Source of the DNA: an uncultured Clostridia bacterium
GTDB taxonomy: Bacteria > Bacillota > Clostridia > Oscillospirales > Ruminococcaceae
DNA: 40,330 nucleotides
Direction of reading: 5' to 3'
NCBI GenBank assembly: GCA_947175655.1
Contig: CAMWNQ010000002.1
Coordinates: forward strand, 1 to 40,330
The position numbers were made by a program, and so were the translations under genes. Shown here one piece after another: positions 29,980-38,931 of this stretch; position 1 is the stretch's first letter; each line of letters starts with the position of its first letter. Below the pieces are notes generated by a model. That model made no database searches. It had not been told where the DNA came from and saw only the letters and a list, made by a program, of their open reading frames with translations.

Positions 29980-32454
29980 TCAGGAGGCTGAAAATGATAT
30001 TGATTTAAGAGGAATACCAAGCATACGTGAATCATTCGGATTTGCCTGCGAGGCGTTCCAGAGATTAGTTTTTATTGTAATAAAATTCTCACCGTCATTT
30101 ATCATATATTTAGGTATGTTAAAATGAATATCCTCACAGTTGCTATAAGAATTTATTAAAATAGTTCCAACTTTTTTGTCATTAATATAAAATTCAAGAT
30201 TAAGTTCTTCAATGTCAATATTGTCAAATGGTATAACTGTACCAAAAGCAACAGTCACATTATAATCAGACGGATAAAGCTTAGTTAGAATTTCAATTTC
30301 ATTTTCTGATGACCAGCAGAAATCATTCTCAAGATTATAAAACCCATTGAAAAGTTGATAATCTTCTGATACTTTGTAATTCAATTTATATTTTTCAAAT
30401 GAATACAAGAATATATCATCTCTGTATTCAAGAAATTTATAAGACATCGGTATAAGTTCACCTGTATGACCGGAATCATCTTCAGAATGTTCTATAGTAT
30501 TTTTATAGATTGTAACAAAATCATCAGAAGACTGCATTTTATTAGTAATATAAAAGATTTTGTCATATTTAACCTGAAGTTCTGCAAACTGATTTTCATT
30601 GAATTCAAAATATGGATATACATCAGCACCTGTAATATTTCTTATTGGCAGAAAAAGAGATGATGTATAAAATTTATCCATAACAACACAATCATCATCT
30701 GAAATAATATCACATATATCTTCCATTACTGCCCATTCCATTCGTGTATCGTCTTTGGCATTCATAAGGAAAATATCATAAGGATATACTACAAGCATTC
30801 CGGCAACAGATACTGGATAAATAAGTTTTCTTCCAAATCTATCAAGGGTAAGCATTCCAAATATTACTGCAACAGAAATAAATGGTACAAGATACCTTGA
30901 ATAATAGAAATAATATTGTATATCATACCTTAGAAAAGCTGAATATATGAGAATACAATAAAAAAACATAAGAAAAACAGTAAGTCTCGAATTTTTCTGA
31001 ATATAGAATTTAGGAGAAATCAGTGCAAATATAACTGCAAGGGGTATCAGAATTATTCCTGCATTACAAATAAATCCCCATAATGTAACAACATTTGCAT
31101 CTTTTAACGTATCATACTTTGAAAATGCCTTTATAACAATAAATAATACTGGCAATATTATAAGTAATGACAAAAATATTTTAAAAATCTTATTTTCAGA
31201 AGCTTTCTTATTAAAGACGGTCTTATCAAATTTTTTTGTATTCTTTCTGCCATATCCTGATACAAAAAATACAAATATAACAGATATAATTAATAATGTC
31301 ATACTGAATACAGCAACAACTATATTTAAATTGCTTACATCAATACCGCCTACAAAAACAGGACTATAATTATTCATAGTATAAGCAGGTTGTACATTTC
31401 TCATACAAAAATAACTTATAAGATAACCTATAGCTGTAACAGGCATTAATATAGCATACTGTTTCTCACGTGTAAAGAAATACATTCCACCATATATCAT
31501 AAAGAAAAGTGGTATCATAGTATATATTGAAACGTGATAACAACCAAAAACCGCAACAGGTAAAATTGAAAGCCATTTATTATCCGGATTTTCATCATCT
31601 GTCATAAAATACATAAACATTAACGGGATAAGTGCAAGGAACATTTCTGTAAGCGTTGATTTCGCCGACCATATAACAACTGGTGCAGAGGAACTTATAA
31701 TACAAGCACATAAACAAGACCAGTTTTTAAGCTTTAAATTATGACATATAAAATAAACAAGGAAAATCATACACATATAAAATATAGTTTCTACATCTGT
31801 CATATTTTCCATACCGAAAAGCTCTCCCCACATAGCAAGCATTGCGGTATAAGTAGGTATGCCGTGAAAAATTCCGGAAACTCTGCTGACATTAAAATCA
31901 AATATTCCCTCTGCTGGAAAATTACTGCTTAAAATATCATAGCCCCTCATATAATTTATTACCCAATATTCAAAAGCATCTCTTTCTTCCTGAGTTTCGA
32001 GTTTATGATATTCTTCAAAATCTTTTTGCTTAGCATTATCACTGTTCATAAGAGCTATAGCCTGCATCTGATAAACGCCTTGGTCTTGTCCCATACCAAA
32101 AACCTCATTTTTTAATTTTACAAATGGAAATGCAAGCATACATATAATTACAGGTATGAGCATAGATTTTATCGAGAAGTCACATTTAAATATTCCATTT
32201 TTCAAAGATTTACGCCGGATTATCAAAATTGATGCAAAAAGAAAAATATCAAGTATAAGTGACAACGCTCCGGCTCTGAAAAGCGAAAACTTATCTATTA
32301 CAAAAAGTCCCATACTGCTGAATACATAACTGAAAAAAAACCATGTGACACCAAGTACAGAAGATTCTATTATATTTTTCTCCCTGAACCATACTACAGA
32401 AAGCAAGACGGAAAAAATAACTGCACTTAAACAAACAACTGAAAAAGAACTCAT
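29980..32454 (-). CDS. Polytopic GT-C-like membrane glycosyltransferase with C-terminal beta-rich domain
   Basis: Many TMs, early acidic loop with GMGQDQGVYQMQAIAL, and a C-terminal soluble domain. Start at MSSFSVV (32454) forms an ATGA overlap with the upstream gene. Confidence 0.7.
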   Translation of the reverse strand: MSSFSVVCLSAVIFSVLLSVVWFREKNIIESSVLGVTWFFFSYVFSSMGLFVIDKFSLFRAGALSLILDIFLFASILIIRRKSLKNGIFKCDFSIKSMLIPVIICMLAFPFVKLKNEVFGMGQDQGVYQMQAIALMNSDNAKQKDFEEYHKLETQEERDAFEYWVINYMRGYDILSSNFPAEGIFDFNVSRVSGIFHGIPTYTAMLAMWGELFGMENMTDVETIFYMCMIFLVYFICHNLKLKNWSCLCACIISSSAPVVIWSAKSTLTEMFLALIPLMFMYFMTDDENPDNKWLSILPVAVFGCYHVSIYTMIPLFFMIYGGMYFFTREKQYAILMPVTAIGYLISYFCMRNVQPAYTMNNYSPVFVGGIDVSNLNIVVAVFSMTLLIISVIFVFFVSGYGRKNTKKFDKTVFNKKASENKIFKIFLSLLIILPVLFIVIKAFSKYDTLKDANVVTLWGFICNAGIILIPLAVIFALISPKFYIQKNSRLTVFLMFFYCILIYSAFLRYDIQYYFYYSRYLVPFISVAVIFGMLTLDRFGRKLIYPVSVAGMLVVYPYDIFLMNAKDDTRMEWAVMEDICDIISDDDCVVMDKFYTSSLFLPIRNITGADVYPYFEFNENQFAELQVKYDKIFYITNKMQSSDDFVTIYKNTIEHSEDDSGHTGELIPMSYKFLEYRDDIFLYSFEKYKLNYKVSEDYQLFNGFYNLENDFCWSSENEIEILTKLYPSDYNVTVAFGTVIPFDNIDIEELNLEFYINDKKVGTILINSYSNCEDIHFNIPKYMINDGENFITIKTNLWNASQANPNDSRMLGIPLKSISFSAS

Positions 32455-33680
32455 ATTTTGATATTGTCCTTTCCGTTCATAAGACACACTTTTTCAATTA
32501 TATCCCTGAACTTTTTCATAATAACATTCCATTCATAATTTTCTGCAATATATTTTTCTGCATTTTTACACATAATACTATATTCATCATTATGGGAAAA
32601 AATATAATCAATAATCCCTTCAAACTCAAAATAATTCATATAATAAAGACCCGCATTACTTTTAATGCAATGACCTTTTAAAACTTCACATTCACCATTT
32701 ACTATAACAGGTATTGAAAGTTTCATAGCTTCAAGTACGGAAATTGAAAGACTTTCAAATTTTGACGGAAGTATAAGACATTTTGCACCAGAAATTCCAC
32801 TAAATTTATCTTCTTCACTTACAAATCCAAGACTGATTATATCTTTATGCTTCGGAATATCACATACTTTTTTGCCCATAAGAACCAGTTTAATATTGCT
32901 CTGAGGATTACGTTTTTTATACTCGACAAAATATTTAAAAAGCATCGGACAGTTTTTTCCCTCATCAATACGCCCTACATATATTATATAATCATCATAT
33001 ATACTGAATTTTTTTCGGAATTCATCTTTATTGGATATGCTTGGAACTTCAACGCCTGTTCCCATTACATCGGAAATAATATTATTACAATTAAAAAGAT
33101 TCTGAACAAGCTGTTTTTCCTCATCAGTAAGAAATATATAAGCTTTAGGCATTCTGAATATTTTTTCAAAAGTCTTGAAATGTATAAAAGGTTCTTCATG
33201 AGCGGTCGGAATAAATATAGATTTCTCTGCAACCTCTGGAAGTCCCTTTACTGAAAGATAATAAAGATATGTCACAAATATAAATACATCATACTTATCT
33301 TTATTTTGTTTTATATATTCTATTGCATCAGGACAATAAGGACCTTGCTTTTCAAACCATATTTCTTCATGGGAAATATCAGGATTATTTTCCTGCAATG
33401 ACTTGAGATATTTTCCATTATATTCATTAAAATCACTGGCTCTCTCTTTCAGGACAGAAAAACGTAGTACATTTACATTGTTAATTATTTCTCTGTCAAA
33501 TTTATAATAATCTGCCCACGTTGTATATTCAAGAGCTTTTGTAGTTATAACATCAACTTCAAAATTTTCAGAATCATCAGCAAGACGTTCGGCAATAAGA
33601 CGTGTATAATATTCTGAACCGCCATTGACTTCAATACCATATCTCTGATTTACAAGTGCAATCTTTTTCATAATCATCAC
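32451..33680 (-). CDS. Glycosyltransferase family 4 (GT-B)
   Basis: NGGSEYYTRLIAERL; IIYVGRIDEGKNCPMLFKYF; LILPSKFESLSISVLEAMKLSIPVIVNGECEVLKGHC. Confidence 0.87.
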   Translation of the reverse strand: MMIMKKIALVNQRYGIEVNGGSEYYTRLIAERLADDSENFEVDVITTKALEYTTWADYYKFDREIINNVNVLRFSVLKERASDFNEYNGKYLKSLQENNPDISHEEIWFEKQGPYCPDAIEYIKQNKDKYDVFIFVTYLYYLSVKGLPEVAEKSIFIPTAHEEPFIHFKTFEKIFRMPKAYIFLTDEEKQLVQNLFNCNNIISDVMGTGVEVPSISNKDEFRKKFSIYDDYIIYVGRIDEGKNCPMLFKYFVEYKKRNPQSNIKLVLMGKKVCDIPKHKDIISLGFVSEEDKFSGISGAKCLILPSKFESLSISVLEAMKLSIPVIVNGECEVLKGHCIKSNAGLYYMNYFEFEGIIDYIFSHNDEYSIMCKNAEKYIAENYEWNVIMKKFRDIIEKVCLMNGKDNIKI

Positions 33681-34879
33681 TCCCCTGCAATTTCTCTGAA
33701 AAATTCAAAATATTTTTCAGTTATAATATCCCATGAAAAATTACAATTAACATAATTTTTCCCATTATATCCCATAAGACAAGCTGTATCAGGGTGAGAA
33801 ACAATATAATTAACACAGCCTTCAAATTCAAAATAATTGCTGAAATAAAGACCCCCGTTTGATTCTGAAACGAAATTTTTCGTAACAGCACAGTTCTGAT
33901 TTACAAGAACCGGTCTTCCACAAAGCCAGCTTTCCATAATAACAAGTGAAAAGCTCTCATTTTCAGACGGCTGACACATCAGAAGTGATGCACCACATGC
34001 ATTATATTTGTCCTGAACATCAACAAATCCCAAATCATAAACATCATTTCTGATATCAACAGGAATATCTATATTTCCGCCCCCTATAAGTACAAGTTTA
34101 ATATCATTCTTCATACGTTTTTTATACTCTGAAAAATATTTTAAAAGTGTATGGACATTTTTACCTGTATCTTTTCTTCCAGCATAAAGTATAAAAGGAT
34201 TTTCTATCTTAAATTTCTTTTTAAAATCCTCCGGAAAAGATTTTATATCAGTATTCATTCCTATACCCATAATTATAGTTCTGGTATTGCTTTTACTGAA
34301 CTGATAAATCTTTTCAGCAAGTTCAGCTTCAGGTCTTGCATTGAATACCATTCCGGCAGATTTAGTGAAAACCTCTTTGAATCTTCTGAAATAAGCATAA
34401 GATTCATCATGAAAACATGGAATAAGCACTGCTTTTTCCGGACAGGCTTTTACACCATAATAAGTCGTGCCGAACATATATGGTATATACACAAATACTG
34501 AATATTCTTCACTGTGTATCTTAATATAATCATAAAGTTCAGGACTATTTACCATTTCTTGAAGAAAAATATCCTCTTCTTCAAGAGTAACTGACTGTTT
34601 ATTTATAAGTTTCAAATTTATTTCATCAAAAACTCTTGTATTTCTTTTTCTTGCCTTGAAACGTCTTATTTTTATTCCGTTTGCTGACATGGACTCTCCG
34701 GCACTGAAATAATTTATACTCCAATCTGCATTAAAATCTTTTACACAGGTTGTAAGTATTTCAACATCAGCACCCTTATTTTTAAGATGAGAAGAAACTT
34801 CTCTCATCTCCATTTCTGCACCGCCTGGAATATTATCATCAAACCACGGAACAACAAATCCGATTTTTTTCATATTCAT
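33677..34879 (-). CDS. Glycosyltransferase family 4 (GT-B), paralogous to the preceding gene
   Basis: PGGAEMEMREVSSHL; ILYAGRKDTGKNVHTLLKYF; QPSENESFSLVIMESWLCGRPVLVNQNCAVTKNF. Confidence 0.87.
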   Translation of the reverse strand: MNMKKIGFVVPWFDDNIPGGAEMEMREVSSHLKNKGADVEILTTCVKDFNADWSINYFSAGESMSANGIKIRRFKARKRNTRVFDEINLKLINKQSVTLEEEDIFLQEMVNSPELYDYIKIHSEEYSVFVYIPYMFGTTYYGVKACPEKAVLIPCFHDESYAYFRRFKEVFTKSAGMVFNARPEAELAEKIYQFSKSNTRTIIMGIGMNTDIKSFPEDFKKKFKIENPFILYAGRKDTGKNVHTLLKYFSEYKKRMKNDIKLVLIGGGNIDIPVDIRNDVYDLGFVDVQDKYNACGASLLMCQPSENESFSLVIMESWLCGRPVLVNQNCAVTKNFVSESNGGLYFSNYFEFEGCVNYIVSHPDTACLMGYNGKNYVNCNFSWDIITEKYFEFFREIAGE

Positions 34880-34884
34880 ATCCT

Positions 34885-35958
34885 CTAACTATTTTCGATA
34901 AAATTATGCAGATACTTTTCAAACATATCCCTTATTTTATTGTACTGAAAGTCTTCAAGACGTTTACGCTGTATTTCTATTATGGATTTACGCAGGTTTT
35001 CATCACTCATAAGACGATGCATAATCATAGAAACAAAAATAGGATTATTGTCATCAAGAAGTATACCGCTTCCGCCCAGTGTATCTCCTATTGCACTTGT
35101 ATCATATGCGATAATAGGAACATCAAAAAACATCGCCTCAACAAGGGGAACACAAAATCCTTCGTGTTCACTCATACAAAGAAATAAATCGGCGATTTTA
35201 TAATATGCAAGTATTTCATCAAATTTTATATGACCAGTAAATATAACATCATCAAGACCCAGAACTTCTGTGTATTTCAGAAGACGTTCATAATAATTCT
35301 CCATTCCTGAATATGAACCGACAAATATAAGCCTTGATTTCGGATTTATCTTCTTGTACTGATAAAAAGCTCTTATAACATTCTCCTGCTTTTTATTCGG
35401 TGCAATTCTCCCGACAAATATAATATTAATATAGCCATCATCAGAATATTTTTTTATTACCTTATCATCAGGCTTTTTTCTGTAATCATCGAACGGTATA
35501 AGAATAGGTCTTATATCTATAGGACATTCATATCCCATATCCATAAGATTCGATTTATTAAAAGATGATACTGCAAGACAATAATCTATCTTATCTTTAA
35601 GATATCTGACACCCTCCAAACCATACTCTGTAAGAGAAGCTGATGCAGTATTATATGGCTTGAAAAATTCCGGAGGCGTTATATTGTGATAAATCATAAT
35701 TTTACGGCATTTATACGAATCCAACTTAAAGCTAAGGTCAGTGCCAGTAGATTTATGATATATTATAACATCATCTTTACTGATATTTTTAAGACTGTCA
35801 ATATGAAAAGCAGTATTTTTAGGAAGCCTTGGGTCAATATTTTCAGCATATATTGAAGTATCAAAACCCATTTCTTCAATTACGGCTTTAAGTGCTCTTG
35901 TATCATTTCCAACAGCATCACCAAAGGAAAGAGTCGTAAGTATCTGTATTACTCTCAT
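34885..35958 (-). CDS. Glycosyltransferase family 4 (GT-B)
   Basis: FGDAVGNDTRALK; INIIFVGRIAPNKKQENVIRAFYQYKK; LFLCMSEHEGFCVPLVEAMFFDVPIIAYD. Confidence 0.9.
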   Translation of the reverse strand: MRVIQILTTLSFGDAVGNDTRALKAVIEEMGFDTSIYAENIDPRLPKNTAFHIDSLKNISKDDVIIYHKSTGTDLSFKLDSYKCRKIMIYHNITPPEFFKPYNTASASLTEYGLEGVRYLKDKIDYCLAVSSFNKSNLMDMGYECPIDIRPILIPFDDYRKKPDDKVIKKYSDDGYINIIFVGRIAPNKKQENVIRAFYQYKKINPKSRLIFVGSYSGMENYYERLLKYTEVLGLDDVIFTGHIKFDEILAYYKIADLFLCMSEHEGFCVPLVEAMFFDVPIIAYDTSAIGDTLGGSGILLDDNNPIFVSMIMHRLMSDENLRKSIIEIQRKRLEDFQYNKIRDMFEKYLHNFIENS

Positions 35959-35971
35959 TTTATACCTGCTT

Positions 35972-36460
35972 TCACTTTTTTTCTTTCAGGACTTTAATTT
36001 CTGCATCAAGAGATTCAATGCGTTTTATAAGATTTTTCTGACTGAGTTCAAGTATTTCAATTTTTTTCAGAAGTTCCTGAGTATCTAGATTATTTTTATT
36101 TTTATTAAAAGAATTCATAACCTTTACAGCATTTGCATTAAACTGATTCTGTTCAAAGACAACAGGTTCAACATAAAATTTAGTAAGTTTTCTTATTACT
36201 TTTTTTATGAATACAGATAAAGCATTGCCTTTAAGTTCTTTATAAGGCTGTACATTGAAATGACTGTTAAGATACATAAGAGCTGAATCTGTTTCATCAG
36301 AATCTGATGAAGAAACATCAAGAGCCTTTTTATATGGTATATCTTCAAAACTAAGCATATCATCAGTAAGATTTTTATCTTTAATCTCCTGTCTTATTTC
36401 ACGCATTATATCTTCTATACATAAATTATTGTTATTATCCATCAAACTTATTCCTTTCAA
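35972..36460 (-). CDS. Hypothetical protein with C-terminal coiled coil
   Basis: 162 aa; C-terminus LLKKIEILELSQKNLIKRIESLDAEIKVLKEKK is heptad-like. Sits between the GT4 genes and the methyltransferase. Confidence 0.65.
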   Translation of the reverse strand: MKGISLMDNNNNLCIEDIMREIRQEIKDKNLTDDMLSFEDIPYKKALDVSSSDSDETDSALMYLNSHFNVQPYKELKGNALSVFIKKVIRKLTKFYVEPVVFEQNQFNANAVKVMNSFNKNKNNLDTQELLKKIEILELSQKNLIKRIESLDAEIKVLKEKK

Positions 36461-36463
36461 AAG

Positions 36464-37621
36464 TTACTTAACAGCTATAACAGCATAATCCTGACTTCCA
36501 AACATCATCTCTGATACCTTTTTCATAGCATTATTAAATTCATCAATATTATCAATAATATCCTGACTATCCGAATAATATTTCAGTTCAGGAATATCAT
36601 AAGGCGCACGACTGTTTTCAGTAAATATAATTTCAATATTTCTGAATCCTGCCTTTTCAAGATAATATTTCATAGTCAAAGGATGCACAGGTTTTATATG
36701 AGAGGGGTCTATATAAAATGCATTTGTATATATAGACAAAGAAACAGGATTAGGAGTTTCTATAATAATGCAACCGCCTTCCGCAAGTTTTTTATAAGCA
36801 TTATTGCAAAGACTGATTATCTGATGAGTTTCAAGATGTTCAACAACCTGTCCGGCAAAAATTCCGTCTATTTTATTTAAATCATCTGAACAATCAAGAT
36901 TTTCAAGATATTTGATACCATCACCGCAAGTAGCATCAAGGTTTTTCATACAACAATATTCAACATATGGCTGATATATATCAACCCCGTGTGCATTGAT
37001 ATTATTATCACTCATAAGAGAAAGAAATTCTCCCCTGCCACAGCCTATATCAAGAACATTTTTCTTATCTTTGAAGTATTTCACATAAAATGATTGTGTC
37101 TTTTTTATATTTTCAATTGAACCTCTGAAATGATTTTCAAAATCAAAATAATCAATATCATCATAAGCCAGAACAGGAATTTTTTCATCAATTATCTTGT
37201 TTTCTGTTTTTTCCTGAGCATTGATACTACTGTTATTTCTGATATTACTCTGTATAGTATGGATTTTTACTTTTAATAAATCCGATTCACTTTGGAGAGC
37301 TTCTATAACATCATTATTATTTCTGACATTAACAGAAAGATTTTCAAAATCATTTTTTAAAAGTCTGAATGATTCAGATTCTGCATTTAGATTTCGGACA
37401 TTTTCAGAAAGTTTTTCAAAATCATTAAGTTTTGTATTTATATGATTTACAGCTTCCGATATATTTGTTAAATTTTTGTGTATATCTTCAATGTGTTTAT
37501 CAATACATAATATTTCATTTTCAGCACACTCAAAACCTTCAAGAATATCTCTGAAAAAAAAATATTTAAATTTACCCTTAATATTTCTGAAATTATCAAG
37601 GTATTCTTTGATACTGCCCAT
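36464..37621 (-). CDS. SAM-dependent methyltransferase with N-terminal coiled coil (WbdD-type MTase-like)
   Basis: NVLDIGCGRGEFLSLM...GVDIYQPYVEYC...FAGQVVEHLETHQIISL...GGCIIIETPNPVSLSIYTNAFYIDPSHIKPVHPLTMKYYLEKAGF; residues ~20-130 are heptad-rich. Confidence 0.82.
   Translation of the reverse strand: MGSIKEYLDNFRNIKGKFKYFFFRDILEGFECAENEILCIDKHIEDIHKNLTNISEAVNHINTKLNDFEKLSENVRNLNAESESFRLLKNDFENLSVNVRNNNDVIEALQSESDLLKVKIHTIQSNIRNNSSINAQEKTENKIIDEKIPVLAYDDIDYFDFENHFRGSIENIKKTQSFYVKYFKDKKNVLDIGCGRGEFLSLMSDNNINAHGVDIYQPYVEYCCMKNLDATCGDGIKYLENLDCSDDLNKIDGIFAGQVVEHLETHQIISLCNNAYKKLAEGGCIIIETPNPVSLSIYTNAFYIDPSHIKPVHPLTMKYYLEKAGFRNIEIIFTENSRAPYDIPELKYYSDSQDIIDNIDEFNNAMKKVSEMMFGSQDYAVIAVK
37321..37426 (-). 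repeat. Two diverged direct repeats, 72-bp (24-codon) offset, in the coiled-coil coding region
   Basis: 37321-37354 and 37393-37426 match at 30 of 34 positions. The encoded protein repeats NDFEKLSENVRN / NDFENLSVNVRN. Confidence 0.75.
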
Positions 37622-37647
37622 TTAACGTCAGTCCTTTCAAGTAAATC

Positions 37648-38931
37648 TTAAATAATCCAGTTATGTTTTATTCTGGTAATGCCAACATCTCCGGAAGAAG
37701 AAATTATATTTATTCTGTAAGCTTCTCTGAAATAATCAACTGGTATTCCGTCACCTGATTCTATGGCAATATCAATCAGATATTCACCGGAAAGCAGATT
37801 CACATCATCAAGTATTATCTCAACTGTTCCGTTTTTTTCAATATTAAAAGTATTAAGCTTGTCTATTCTTGTATTTGTTCCATAGCATTGTATACCATCA
37901 AGATTAAATATACCTATTCCAAATACTGCATCTTCAACTTTCTGATTGACAGTATATTTTACTTTTATTTTTATATTTTCACCCGTTTTAAATACTTTTT
38001 GTTCTTTATTATTCTGGTCAAAAGCTTTTATATCAGTAATACGTGCTTTGCCATTTCCCCAACGTTTTTTTGATTCCTGATTTGATTCCTGATTCAATTC
38101 AGGGTTTTCTGAAACATCTTCAGTTTTATTCTGATTCTCATCTTTAATTTCAGATTTTTTTTCAAGTTCTTTCTGAGTATTTTCCTGAAGTTTCTGTCCC
38201 ATAAACTCAAGATATTCAAGGTCTATTTCCTTTGGAGAACCTTCGGCTTTTATAACTCCCTCGTGAATCCAGATAGAACGCTCACAAATCTGTTCAATCT
38301 GACCCAAAGAATGAGATACTATTACTATAGATGTCCCGCTTGCTTTTATTGACTTAAGTTTATTAAAACATTTAGCCTGAAAGTTTGCATCTCCGACCCC
38401 AAGAATCTCATCAATAAGCAATATATCTGCATCAACATTTATTGCAACAGAAAAAGCAAGCCTCATATACATTCCAGATGAATATGTTCTTACCGGATTA
38501 TCTATAAATTCTTCAAGTTCAGAAAATGAAATAATATCATTAAGACGTTCATCAATTTCCTTTTTTGTAAGTCCGAATATAGAAGCATTTGTATATATAT
38601 TTTCACGTCCGCTCATATCAGGATGAAATCCTGCACCAAGTTCGATAAGGCTTGATACTCTTCCGTTCATTTTTATAGTACCGCTATCTGGATACATAAT
38701 TTTTGTAAGAAGTTTCAGAGTTGTACTTTTTCCACAGCCATTATGTCCTATAAGTCCTATAGCCTCACCTTTTTTTACCTGAAAGCTTATACCTTTAAGA
38801 ACCAGTCTTTCTTCATATCTGCTACGTTTTCTGAAAAGCAAACGCTCTTTAAGGTCATTGCCTTTATCAAGATATATTTTAAACTTTTTCGTTATATTAT
38901 CAACGTCAATAGCTATTTCGTCCTTACTCAT
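37648..38931 (-). CDS. Polysaccharide ABC exporter ATPase with C-terminal carbohydrate-binding domain (Wzt-like)
   Basis: GLIGHNGCGKSTTLKLLTKIM, YSSGMYMRLAFSVAINVDADILLIDEILGVGDANFQAKC; C-terminal Wzt_C-like domain. Start MSKDEIAID (38931) forms a TGATG overlap with the permease. Confidence 0.92.
   Translation of the reverse strand: MSKDEIAIDVDNITKKFKIYLDKGNDLKERLLFRKRSRYEERLVLKGISFQVKKGEAIGLIGHNGCGKSTTLKLLTKIMYPDSGTIKMNGRVSSLIELGAGFHPDMSGRENIYTNASIFGLTKKEIDERLNDIISFSELEEFIDNPVRTYSSGMYMRLAFSVAINVDADILLIDEILGVGDANFQAKCFNKLKSIKASGTSIVIVSHSLGQIEQICERSIWIHEGVIKAEGSPKEIDLEYLEFMGQKLQENTQKELEKKSEIKDENQNKTEDVSENPELNQESNQESKKRWGNGKARITDIKAFDQNNKEQKVFKTGENIKIKVKYTVNQKVEDAVFGIGIFNLDGIQCYGTNTRIDKLNTFNIEKNGTVEIILDDVNLLSGEYLIDIAIESGDGIPVDYFREAYRINIISSSGDVGITRIKHNWII
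38071..38094 (-). repeat. 12-bp perfect tandem repeat (x2) in the Wzt-like linker
   Basis: tgattcctgatt x2, encoding the NQES-NQES linker repeat. Confidence 0.7.

Noticed and set aside
32847-33254. 135-aa antisense ORF in a GT4 gene (and 34151-34501, 28275-28643)
   Set aside because: Fully inside convincing minus-strand GT genes; no independent coding evidence.
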